From an uncultured bacterium (GTDB taxonomy: Bacteria; Cloacimonadota; Cloacimonadia; Cloacimonadales; Cloacimonadaceae): 64,000 nt of DNA. A model generated the notes under the pieces. The model searched no databases, was not told where the DNA came from, and worked only from the letters and a program-made list of their open reading frames with translations. Within the stretch, counting starts at the first letter, position 1, and each line of letters opens with the position of its first letter. A program made the translations under genes and the position numbers. The DNA lies in assembly GCA_938009275.1 (NCBI GenBank), contig CALLHY010000030.1, forward strand, positions 11,817-75,816, written 5' to 3'. Below are positions 38,440 through 47,600 of this stretch, one piece after another.

Positions 38440-39357
38440 ATGGACATCAACGACATAATCAATAGTTGCGGTAACCTTCTACAGCAGAATCAGAATGTAG
38501 CAGGACACATAAAAAAGTTTCGAAATAGAGCGCAAATTGATCACGATGAGACATTGCTGACCTTAGTTTTAGCAAATGCCTTTGATGCAGATAAGGTCAA
38601 TAACTATGCAAGTGTTAGCAGCTTACTTGGCCAAGTTATGTCACACAGAAATTTAAAAACAAATGCCCCTGTATTTTCGAAAGATCACTCTGTGTATATA
38701 GAATACCAGACACCAAACTTGAAACACTACAACAAGTTTATTCGAGAAAACTGGTTTAATGACTCCTTCCCAAAACACCCATACAAAGACAGAGTTAAAA
38801 GAATTGAAGACAGGTTAAAAAAAGGTGATAGACACGATATAGAGGGTAGCACACACTTCGATATGGTTATCACTTGTCCAAATAAGGACAAAGTGTATTT
38901 TGAATGTAAGTATCTCTCAGACATTGATTGCAAGACTACTTATGTTCCGTGTCGTGACCAGATATCCAGATGTTTGGATGCAGCATTATGTGATGCAACC
39001 GATAAATTAAAGAATCCAGAGGGACTGCAACATCTATGGTTTTTCTTGATAACACCTGAGATGTTTCGTATCAAAGAATTTGGTGGCTCACGTAATAACA
39101 ACAGAATCTTCCATCCAGAAAGATCACGTTTATACGGCTACAAAATGAGGGATTTGGTAGATGAGAAGTACTTAGGCTATAACTTCCCACATTTACCCAA
39201 ATCAATTAATCTGAAATTGCTTAGTGAACGTATTTTCTGGATGACGTGGGAAGAAGCAGCGCAATATGTTGTAAACAATATTCTCGTTGTACAGCATGCC
39301 GATTTAGTAAGGTCCATCTTTAATGATAGAAATCTGTGGAGAGGAAACAATGAATAA
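38440..39357 (+). CDS. Putative PD-(D/E)XK nuclease (2 of 3)
   Basis: The 305-residue product shows THFDMVITCPNKDKVYFECK at about residues 133-152: Asp and E-C-K in the strand-loop-strand arrangement of PD-(D/E)XK enzymes. An EF-like N-terminal region includes SSLLGQVMSHRN. AT content is higher than in the AAA gene, suggesting a separate origin. It overlaps the following gene by eight bases. Confidence 0.5.
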   Translation: MDINDIINSCGNLLQQNQNVAGHIKKFRNRAQIDHDETLLTLVLANAFDADKVNNYASVSSLLGQVMSHRNLKTNAPVFSKDHSVYIEYQTPNLKHYNKFIRENWFNDSFPKHPYKDRVKRIEDRLKKGDRHDIEGSTHFDMVITCPNKDKVYFECKYLSDIDCKTTYVPCRDQISRCLDAALCDATDKLKNPEGLQHLWFFLITPEMFRIKEFGGSRNNNRIFHPERSRLYGYKMRDLVDEKYLGYNFPHLPKSINLKLLSERIFWMTWEEAAQYVVNNILVVQHADLVRSIFNDRNLWRGNNE

Positions 39358-40264
39358 CACCAATCGAGTTGTTAGCAATAAGGAGTTTGACGAAAGAGTG
39401 AAAGCAGTTACAACTAAACATCTCCGTGCCATACACGAGAGACTGCATGACTTGACTGCTCTCAAACTTTCTTGGGAAGATAAAAGGAAAACGCCTAATC
39501 AGTCTTCTCCACACTCGAAAGCATCCCAAAGAATTCCAGTTGATATTGTAGTTTTTGACACTGCTACTTTGTTGAACAAGCTAGGTATTGACTATGAATT
39601 CGATTTTTGGTATGCGCTACTTCGAGGCTTTTCTGACCCAGTCTTTGATAGATTATCGATAGACCATATGTGCGATGACAATGGAATTCCCGTGGCAGCT
39701 GAAGGTATATTATCAAAGATAAGAAGACTTTCTGATGAGTTTGAAAATAGTTATGATGACTTGTCGGTGTTTTTAGGGAAGATACTTCGTGAAGAGTGGT
39801 TTGGAGAATCAAACAAGCATGTTGAAGACCTTCTGGGTGTATTTTTCTCCTGTGAAGACATCAGAATAGAGCTATACGCACAAGTAATAGCATTTTACTC
39901 AATTATCTTGGGCGTGTCGAGTGAATTGCTAGCTGTCGTAGTTCTAATCCATGAACAGGCTCATGCCTACACGATGGCAGGTTTTGATATTAGTGGCAAC
40001 AGGGGTAGGTTATTATGCTCCTATTATGACAAATACGTTATCGAGGGATTAGCCCAGTATTATACTGAAGCAGTCTGCGGTCAATTGGAGAATTCTATTA
40101 CTGGAGTAAGTGACGCCTTCTTTAAGCTGCGCGCAGGGCAAAGAGAGCCTTACACAGACTATCAACAATGGATGGGTAGTGGTGTTTTTGACCATGAAAG
40201 AGTAAGAAAAGAGCTGATGTTGTACAGAGGAAGTGTTTCAAGCTTAGAGCCTGCACTTTGGTGA
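39350..40264 (+). CDS. Zincin-like protein with HExxH motif
   Basis: Start ATG 39350 is preceded by GAGAGGAAACA and overlaps the upstream stop. In the 304-residue product, VVVLIHEQAHAYTMAG gives HEQAH (metal ligands and catalytic Glu), and about 40 residues later VIEGLAQYYTEAV gives a likely third ligand Glu, as in gluzincins. Thus a small soluble metallopeptidase is predicted. In defence contexts proteases often activate or cleave partners (for example with TPR or nuclease proteins); a Sel1-repeat protein follows. Confidence 0.6.
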   Translation: MNNTNRVVSNKEFDERVKAVTTKHLRAIHERLHDLTALKLSWEDKRKTPNQSSPHSKASQRIPVDIVVFDTATLLNKLGIDYEFDFWYALLRGFSDPVFDRLSIDHMCDDNGIPVAAEGILSKIRRLSDEFENSYDDLSVFLGKILREEWFGESNKHVEDLLGVFFSCEDIRIELYAQVIAFYSIILGVSSELLAVVVLIHEQAHAYTMAGFDISGNRGRLLCSYYDKYVIEGLAQYYTEAVCGQLENSITGVSDAFFKLRAGQREPYTDYQQWMGSGVFDHERVRKELMLYRGSVSSLEPALW

Positions 40265-40298
40265 ATATAACAAACATCCGACTTGAAAAGGGGGTTGC

Positions 40299-41108
40299 GT
40301 GCTTTCAAAAATTGATCAGTTATTGCTGGATGCTGGAACTGGTAATGCAGACGCTCAAAACCAGTTAGGAGATGCTTACTTCGATGGAATCGGAATTGAG
40401 CAAGACCGCGCTAAAGCATTCGAATGGTATCTCCGAGCTGCTGAACAGGGTCATGGAAAGGCTCAATATAACGTAGCCTATGCTTATGCCAATGGAATTG
40501 GAACTCAGAAGAACACATCTGAAGCTATCAAATGGTACGGCAAATCAGCAGATCAGGGTGTGGCTCTGGCTCAGTATGTCCTGGCGAAGTTACTAATCGA
40601 TGGGCAGTACGTAGAACAAGACTTAGGCCAAGGTCTGGATTTGCTGCAAAATGCCTCAGATCAAGGACTAGATCTTGCGCAATATGATCTGGGGACTATC
40701 TTCCTAGATGGCAAGATCGTCGTGCCCGATGTAAGCAAGGGTATCAGGATACTAACTCTTGCAGCCGAGCAAGGGAATAAAGACGCTCAATTCAATCTTG
40801 GCTTGGCCTATTCCAGTCTACCCGAACCAAACTGTCCCAAAGCCGAGAAATACCTTCGAGAAGCATCATTCAATGGCCATTTTAAGGCGATGTTCGAGTT
40901 ATCCAGACTATACACGATCAACATGAGAGACTACAAGCAGGGCCTATTGTGGACAATTGTAGCCTTAGAATACTGTGAAAAACAGGATGAACAGAGGATT
41001 TGTCGGGTCAAGCATAACTTGGAAAACAAGCTGAATACGGCCGAGTGTGAAGCAGTTATATTTCAGGCAAGGGACATCATAACCAGATTGGACGCAAGGC
41101 TTAGTTGA
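40299..41108 (+). CDS. Sel1-repeat (SLR) protein
   Basis: GTG 40299 starts a 269-residue protein consisting of about five or six Sel1 repeats (units such as AKAFEWYLRAAEQGHGKAQYN and SEAIKWYGKSADQGVALAQY). SLR arrays are TPR-like scaffolds for protein-protein binding. No signal peptide is seen, so it is cytoplasmic. Adjacent to the zincin gene, it may be its partner or substrate. Confidence 0.9.
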   Translation: MLSKIDQLLLDAGTGNADAQNQLGDAYFDGIGIEQDRAKAFEWYLRAAEQGHGKAQYNVAYAYANGIGTQKNTSEAIKWYGKSADQGVALAQYVLAKLLIDGQYVEQDLGQGLDLLQNASDQGLDLAQYDLGTIFLDGKIVVPDVSKGIRILTLAAEQGNKDAQFNLGLAYSSLPEPNCPKAEKYLREASFNGHFKAMFELSRLYTINMRDYKQGLLWTIVALEYCEKQDEQRICRVKHNLENKLNTAECEAVIFQARDIITRLDARLS

Positions 41109-41137
41109 CCTGGTCAAGAGTCGATTAAGGAGGATAG

Positions 41138-42505
41138 ATGAGTTTTGTTCATTTACACGTACACAGCGAATATAGCTGGTTGGATGGAGCCTGCATCATC
41201 GATGATCTGGTGCAGAGAGCGGTGCAGTATAAGATGCCGGCAGTGGCGATCACCGATCGCAATAGTGTGGCGGGGGCGTTCCGCCTCTGGCAAGCTTGCG
41301 TAAAAGCTGGCATCAAACCGATCATTGGGCTGGAGATAGCAGTCCTAAACAATCCCGGAGATGGCAGAGCCTTTTCCGTTATCCTGCTGGCCAGGAATGG
41401 CTCCGGTTACGAAAATCTCTGCCATCTGGTCTCTCTGGCTTATGAGCAGGATGCTCTAGCCCCAAAGATCACTAAAAACCAATTGGCAGAGCATGCTCAA
41501 GATCTGATCTGCCTATCCTTCAGCGTAGTGGGAGAGCTTTGCACCCTGTTGTTGGAGGGCAGAGATGTCGAGGCAAGGCAGGTTTCGGATTGGTATCATG
41601 AGGTCTTTGGCGAAGATTACTTCTACGAAATCCAGAACCACGAGCTGCCCTCTGAAGCGGTTGCCATGAATAAAGTTCTGAATCTGGCTTACCAGACCAA
41701 GATACCCGTGGTTCTCACCAATGACTGTCATTGCATGGATCGTAGTGACTCTATCTCGATCGATGCCCTGAACTGCATCAGAAAGGGCTTGGATTTCGCT
41801 CATTCGGAAGCCAAACGCTTTGCCTGCAATGAGTACTATCTCAAATCGCCCAAAGAGATGAAAGCGCTCATTGGTTTCCCACCTCAGCTTATCAAGAACA
41901 CTCTGGATATAGCCAATAAAATCGATGTAACGGATGGCTATATACCTGTTTCTGAGAGCGATCTATCCGTATCCAAGGTGGTGGGATTACTAAGCAGCTA
42001 CTCATCCACCTTGAAGATCAAATTCAAGCCCAGCAGCAGGCATATTTCTTTATCTTTGATGGATCATCAGTCCGCGGATGTATTGGAGCATCTCCGCCAG
42101 CAACTGCCAGATTTTGAGTTCATTCACTTTACTGAGTATGATCCCTGGACGCCAAGAAGTATCTATGCCGCTGTCCTGAATGCAATGAAGGTCCCGGAAG
42201 AGAAGATCAGGGATCTTTGTGGTTTGATCCCTGCTGAGGCAAAGACCCTCCGAGAAGCCGTCTTGATCGATAGCGATTTCTCCTGTCTATCCAGTGAGGA
42301 CTATGTTTGTTCATTGGCTGCAGAGATAGGCGATACCTTGATTAGTACTTACAAAGAAGAAAGACCGGCGAGACACAGTTATGCCTTGATCCCTAAGGAT
42401 ATGCCAGTTCCGATAGTCCGAGATATGTATGGACAGCAAAGATGCCAGTACGACTTGTGCATGATTACCCAGGCTGGCATAATCAGCCTGGAGTTTCAAA
42501 TATGA
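41138..42505 (+). CDS. PHP-domain protein derived from DnaE, lacking polymerase aspartates
   Basis: Residues 1-275 match the PHP domain and following part of DNA polymerase III alpha: HLHVHSEYSWLDGA, AITDRNSVAGAFRLW, GIKPIIGLEIAV, VVLTNDCHCMD and YLKSPKEM. Around residues 340-455 short blocks resemble the DnaE palm downstream of the catalytic motif (AVLNAMKVPEEKIRDLCGLI, ALIPKDMPVP, QYDLCMITQAGIISLEF). The PDxDxDF aspartate motif and the rest of a 1100-residue DnaE are absent. It is therefore a metal-dependent PHP phosphoesterase or nuclease, or a decoy clamp/DNA-binding protein, not a polymerase. It ends the first cargo set; AAGGAGG stands before the ATG. Confidence 0.75.
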   Translation: MSFVHLHVHSEYSWLDGACIIDDLVQRAVQYKMPAVAITDRNSVAGAFRLWQACVKAGIKPIIGLEIAVLNNPGDGRAFSVILLARNGSGYENLCHLVSLAYEQDALAPKITKNQLAEHAQDLICLSFSVVGELCTLLLEGRDVEARQVSDWYHEVFGEDYFYEIQNHELPSEAVAMNKVLNLAYQTKIPVVLTNDCHCMDRSDSISIDALNCIRKGLDFAHSEAKRFACNEYYLKSPKEMKALIGFPPQLIKNTLDIANKIDVTDGYIPVSESDLSVSKVVGLLSSYSSTLKIKFKPSSRHISLSLMDHQSADVLEHLRQQLPDFEFIHFTEYDPWTPRSIYAAVLNAMKVPEEKIRDLCGLIPAEAKTLREAVLIDSDFSCLSSEDYVCSLAAEIGDTLISTYKEERPARHSYALIPKDMPVPIVRDMYGQQRCQYDLCMITQAGIISLEFQI

Positions 42506-42539
42506 GATTAGTCAAAATCAATCATATTGAGGAGATAAA

Positions 42540-43424
42540 ATGAATAGGGAGACTAAGCCAAGGAAACTGAAGGACAGCTCCAAAACGAGAGTGATGCCTT
42601 TCTTTACTTACCTATTCGAACATTATGGCATTGGACCCAGTTGGATTCCCACCTTACTTGGGATGGCTACAAAGAATCAGGATCTCGCTAACATGATGTC
42701 TGCGATGAATTGCAGTATCAGCACCGACAAAAGAAAACAGACGACAACCAAGCAGGTTGATAGCCAACAGAATAGGAAGAATTGCTTTGAATACTCCATA
42801 GCACCTTCTGTTGCTTTTCTCAAATGGCTTATCTTGAATCCGGGAAAATTGACATGGCCAAAAACCAAGGGGGTTGAGAAGGTTTTCAATAACTTAAGAA
42901 CACAAAAAATGAGAACGTCCCTGATTCATCCTGCCAACGCCAATGAAAGGGAGGTTGTACAGCAGTATGCTCTGAATCAGCTTATGCTGATTAGTAATAG
43001 AGGAATCGTAGTTAAAACCTCTAAGGACAAAGCTGAAGCTTGGGTTAAGTTTGAAGGATACACAAGGTTGGATTGTTTGCTTGAGACTGCGGATTATGTC
43101 CTGGCTATTGAAGGTAAAAGAAATGAGGGTGTATCAAGATCGATTCATTGGTATCCTCAACGTAACCAAATTGTTAGAAACCTGGAAGTTCTCCGAGAGT
43201 ATGCTGGGACTAAACAATACGCATTAATCCTTATGAACAAAGATGGAACAGATCCTATTAAGGATGCTGATTTTGTATTGAGTCTACCCCATATGAGCAG
43301 AAAGGCAGTTCAAGAAATCTCACGTCACTACTTAGGGAGCATATCGTGGAGAGAAGCATGTGAAGTACTCAATGTACCATACTCTAATCTTCCAGATACG
43401 ATCTGTGATGCGATTAAACAATAA
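42540..43424 (+). CDS. Putative PD-(D/E)XK nuclease (3 of 3)
   Basis: The 294-residue protein has TRLDCLLETADYVLAIEGKR at about residues 174-193, Asp and E-G-K of the restriction-enzyme fold, followed by WYPQRNQIVRNLEVL, the helix typical after the motif. The N-terminal third (WIPTLLGMATKNQDLANMM) is helical. RBS GAGGAG is clear. A family name is not recognised. Confidence 0.5.
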   Translation: MNRETKPRKLKDSSKTRVMPFFTYLFEHYGIGPSWIPTLLGMATKNQDLANMMSAMNCSISTDKRKQTTTKQVDSQQNRKNCFEYSIAPSVAFLKWLILNPGKLTWPKTKGVEKVFNNLRTQKMRTSLIHPANANEREVVQQYALNQLMLISNRGIVVKTSKDKAEAWVKFEGYTRLDCLLETADYVLAIEGKRNEGVSRSIHWYPQRNQIVRNLEVLREYAGTKQYALILMNKDGTDPIKDADFVLSLPHMSRKAVQEISRHYLGSISWREACEVLNVPYSNLPDTICDAIKQ

Positions 43425-43465
43425 AAGCGAGTTACCCATCGGTAATATGAAACTATGAGGAGACT

Positions 43466-44188
43466 ATGATACCAATCACATTCTTGTCCCACGCTTGCGA
43501 TATTCTCGCAGACACAAATGCAGGGTTGCCCGGTTCAAAGATTGCAGAATACTGCGCAGCATACGCTGTAGACTACAACGTTGATATACCTTATGGCACC
43601 TATCCTTTTTTCGATAGTCCAAACAAGCGAACGGCACTCCCTAAGAATCTCCAGGCTTTCAAACCAGAGCAGCAGTTCGCAATCATCAAGGAGTTGTGTG
43701 AATTAGAAAAGTGGTCTGACGAATCCAAGATCAAAGACCTGAAAATCAAACTAATATCACGATTTGGCAGTTTGTTTCAGGGTTCTGAGTGCATCAACGA
43801 GATACTGATTGAAGAAACCAAGCACTGGCTGGAACCTTATACAAAGTCAAAGCAAAACTACTTATATGCCTTGGACAAATTCAATAATGGCGTGTTTCTT
43901 AGGAATTCTCTTGATGACCTAAGGCTGTCTCTTGAATTGCTACTGCAAGAAATCTTTGGAAATTCTAAGTCATTGGAGAACCAAATCAATGAAGTTGGGT
44001 CATTGGTTATCTCGATGGGAGGATCGAAAGAATTCGCCAATATGTTTCAGAAACTCGTGGAGTACTATACCAAGTATCAAAACACCTATATCAAGCATGA
44101 CGACAGGGTCATGGAGCTTGAGATTGAGTTTATTTTTGAGCTCACATCGTCTTTCATGAAGCATTTTGTTAGGCTATCTGATCGCTAA
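43466..44188 (+). CDS. Unknown helical protein, possibly HEPN-like C-terminus
   Basis: A 240-residue soluble protein. The N-terminal 50 residues (LSHACDILADTNAGLPGSKI) look like a small helix-turn-helix-type module seen at the start of some bacterial immunity proteins; the C-terminal 100 residues are all helix and end FANMFQKLVEYYTKYQNTYI-KHDD, reminiscent of HEPN-type domains without a certain R-x4-6-H motif. It closes the first cargo series. Confidence 0.4.
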   Translation: MIPITFLSHACDILADTNAGLPGSKIAEYCAAYAVDYNVDIPYGTYPFFDSPNKRTALPKNLQAFKPEQQFAIIKELCELEKWSDESKIKDLKIKLISRFGSLFQGSECINEILIEETKHWLEPYTKSKQNYLYALDKFNNGVFLRNSLDDLRLSLELLLQEIFGNSKSLENQINEVGSLVISMGGSKEFANMFQKLVEYYTKYQNTYIKHDDRVMELEIEFIFELTSSFMKHFVRLSDR

Positions 44189-44318
44189 AAGCATAGTTTG
44201 GTAATGTATTCATCATCGGAGAATCGCTGGTCTGGATCAGAAACCAATGTCTAATACAAATCAAGGTTCAATTAGAATCAAACACGAATGATCCTTTCTG
44301 CTAGGGTGGAAAAGGATT

Positions 44319-44343
44319 TTCTCATTGACAGAAGAAGCTAATA
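44319..44343 (+). promoter_or_regulatory. Promoter-like motif TTCTCATTGACA...GCTAATA
   Basis: Second copy of the motif at 34946-34970, here 126 bp before the small ORF that leads the helicase/restriction block. Confidence 0.45.
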
Positions 44344-44468
44344 TGATTGTTTGACTTTTGGCGTGTAATGGCCGAAATTAATGATGCGACTAAACGCTTG
44401 AAAGAGGCAACTGATCAGACCTTGGGAGTGTTAGGCGGATCATCTAGTTCTTTTTTTAAGGAATCAGG

Positions 44469-44645
44469 ATGATGAGATTAGAAGACATTAAGGCAGGAGC
44501 CCTGATTCAGGGCATGGAACCAGGGGAAGTAGTGCGCATTGTTACCAGTGAGCCTATCAGGATTTTGTTTCCATGCAATTCTTCAAATCAGCACGCTTAC
44601 AGCCTTATCCAAGTACTTGCAGATATGTTGGGAACAATGATATAG
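44469..44645 (+). CDS. 58-residue ORF resembling the N-terminus of a DISARM/SNF2-type helicase
   Basis: ATG 44469, with AAGGA six bases upstream, gives [20 protein letters not shown] and 38 more residues to TAG 44645. The beginning (M-R-L-E-D-I-x-x-G-x-x-x-x-G) is the opening of large SNF2-like helicases such as DrmD as I remember them; after about 30 residues the likeness stops. It may be a relic of a deleted helicase gene, or a small independent protein coupled to the next gene 16 bases on. Confidence 0.45.
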   Translation: MMRLEDIKAGALIQGMEPGEVVRIVTSEPIRILFPCNSSNQHAYSLIQVLADMLGTMI

Positions 44646-44661
44646 ACGGAGGCGACAGAGA

Positions 44662-47600
44662 GTGAAGAACCTAGCCAAGAGCATCTTAAACTACTACTCT
44701 ACCTACAACGAGACCAGATTCCGCTTTGATACCAGGATAAACTTTGCCTGGAGCAATGACGACAAGACGCTGGATATTCCCTTTTTTCCTGAAGTCGCCC
44801 AAAACCTGTTAAATGAGATACAGGAGGGTAAAAGGATACATCTTTCAATCCATCCTGAAGAGCACAGCATTTCTTTGGATAGAAGGGCATTTATTGATGA
44901 GGTTTCCAGGGAAGCCAAAGATCTGTTTCCCAGATTACCAGAGACCTTTGACCCGGCAAATCAAGAAACCAACAATGCTCTCAGGCAGTTCAATCTGGAT
45001 CTTCGCTCCAAAGTCCAGGCTATACAATACAACATGCAAGCCCAGAAGATTGCCGAACTGCAAAATCTGCATGGGACATCGCATCAGCCCAAAACTAGCT
45101 TCAACCCTAGCATCAATGAGCAACTTATCTATGACAGCATCCAACGTGAGATAAACGTCACGACTGATATTGAGCACTTTAAAGAGGCAGTCCTGCAGAT
45201 CATCAAGAATTCCGAGTATACACTGGTCCTGTTTGACTTGTTTGCCCAGTTGAGGGATTTGGATAGGAAGATTGGTCTGGACAGAGTCTATCTCTTTGCC
45301 CACCAAATCAGTAATGAAGTTGGCAGCTATCCCCTCTACTTTGTTGAGTTGAGCATTGACAACCAATTTGCTTCCATTAGTCTGGTGCAGACCCAGAAGA
45401 TCATCTACTTGAATACACCAGCTATCAACGCCAACAAGCCCCAAGATGTACTGACATTACCACGTGCTGAAGAAATGAGCAACGCACTGGCTACCATACG
45501 TCAGTTGAATGGCTTTCTAAATACCATCTACCACGGCCCCCAGGATTTTCTGATGCAGGACAAATTCCCCAGCTTGATTTTGCCCAACTATCCAGAGATC
45601 TCCTCCCGGGTGGGATTTCAGATCGTAAAACAGGACTCAAACAACCTCCTGGATTACTCAGAATTACTAGCGCTATCTGACTCTTCAGTAGGGCAGAAAT
45701 TCCTCAATTTAATAGACCAATACATCAATTCCAATGTTCCCTCTACGCAAAAAGAAGTAGAACAGCAATACTGGGATAAATACCCTCCCCGGGATGTCTG
45801 GAACATTGTCGATGACAATCCCTTCCCCTTAAACAAGTCTCAGAAAAAGATCCTTTTGGCTGCCCAAAATGAGAAAAACAAGATTATCGTTGTGGAAGGT
45901 CCTCCCGGTACCGGGAAATCGCATACTATCTCTGCGCTTGTCTATATGGCTTCAGGCTTGGGTAAAAGCGTTTTGATCACATCACACAAGAAGCAAGCGC
46001 TGGATGTCATCGAAGGTTATCTGACTGCTAAGTTTAGAAGCTTGAATCAAACAGGCAAGCCAGCCATCATCAGAATGGACAAGGCAAGCGATGGAATCGC
46101 CAATCCACCCGCTCAGACTCTGGCTAATCCAGCTTTCAACGGAGCCGCCAATAGGGTTCAGAGAATTAATATTACTGCAACAGAGCAAAAACTACAAGAG
46201 ACTCTGGATAGGATCAAAGAGCAGAACCAAGTCTATTGGAAGCAGTTCAATTCGGCTTTGGTTTCGAATGATCTCATCTCCGAATACCTCGATCTGGAAA
46301 AGGATCTACAACTCCCGGAGAGCGAGATTTTTATATGTAACTTCACAGAGAAGGACGCTTCCGATCTGCTCGGATTCTTCAACCAGTTGCAGGAGATTGA
46401 TTTCCCCCTCAGTTATCAGCACTTGAAGGAGTATTTCCAGAAAAGGGAAAGGTACGAGGCCTATAGAAAAGCACTGGAGCATCTAAACAAAGAAAAGACC
46501 ATACCGACCTCAGCCGCTCCTGAAAGCGTAGATTTATCTTCACTGGAGGGCTTTAGCCAGATAGTTAAAGCATTAGCCATATCAATAAAAGGCGGTTTCA
46601 GTGTTTTCCAAGATGATTTGAAACCCATCAAGTTGCGCTGGGGGGATAAGTATCTTCCCCGGGCAGATGAGTTGGAATCGCTATCGGCTCTGCTAAATGA
46701 TATCGAAAAGCACAGCGGATTACTGGCTGGCAAGGAAAGTAAAAAGAAACGCGAAGAGGCGGAACATGCCCTTGAACAGGATCACCCGGAGTTCTGTGAC
46801 CAGGTCTTCAAGCTTAGAAAGGTCAAGGAAGCCAGAAAATACCTGGATGAAATCAAAAAGAAACTGGCTCAAAACTCAAGCGACTCCCAATTCACAGATG
46901 CTTATCTGCTGGCTGAGCACAAAAGAGTCAGCTTTGAAAGTATTAAGAGCAACCTTCAGCAGCTCGGGCATATAGATCATGCTGAGCTTATCCAAACCAT
47001 AGCCGATCAAACCGGAAAAAAGAAAGATGACCTCACATTGCAGGACCTTGTAACTGGAGTTGACCTATTAGGATCTCAGAACGAGACTGGCCTGGCAAAC
47101 AGCCTGATTGAAGAGCTGGCAGCCATGTTGGAAACCGATGTCAGCGCTCTTCCCCTGATTAATACCAGATTAAAAAGAGCGCATGAGGTAGTAAGCAAGA
47201 TTCAGGATACTGACTGGGATTGGTTTGATAAACTATATGATACATACCCAGCCTGGCTGGAACATCTGGGCATCGGATTGCACGATCTGAGCAACTGGAA
47301 GCAGATCCCCGCCGAAATGTTCGAGAAGATGCTCAGGTTGATCCAACTGCAGAATGAACTGGCTGCCTTATCGGGAGCAAGTAAACCTGCACAACAGGAC
47401 ATTCAGGAATTCTATCGCCTTGTCCATCAGAGATATGAATATCAAAACGATGAACGCTATTCCGACCTGATGAATTTCACAGGAGATATCAGCCGGATGC
47501 AGACCTCGATCCTCACTAAAAAACGCCTCTCCTCAGAACAAACCAGTGTGATGAACCAGCATCTAACCTGCGTGATCGCCCAACCCAGCCTGATCACGGA

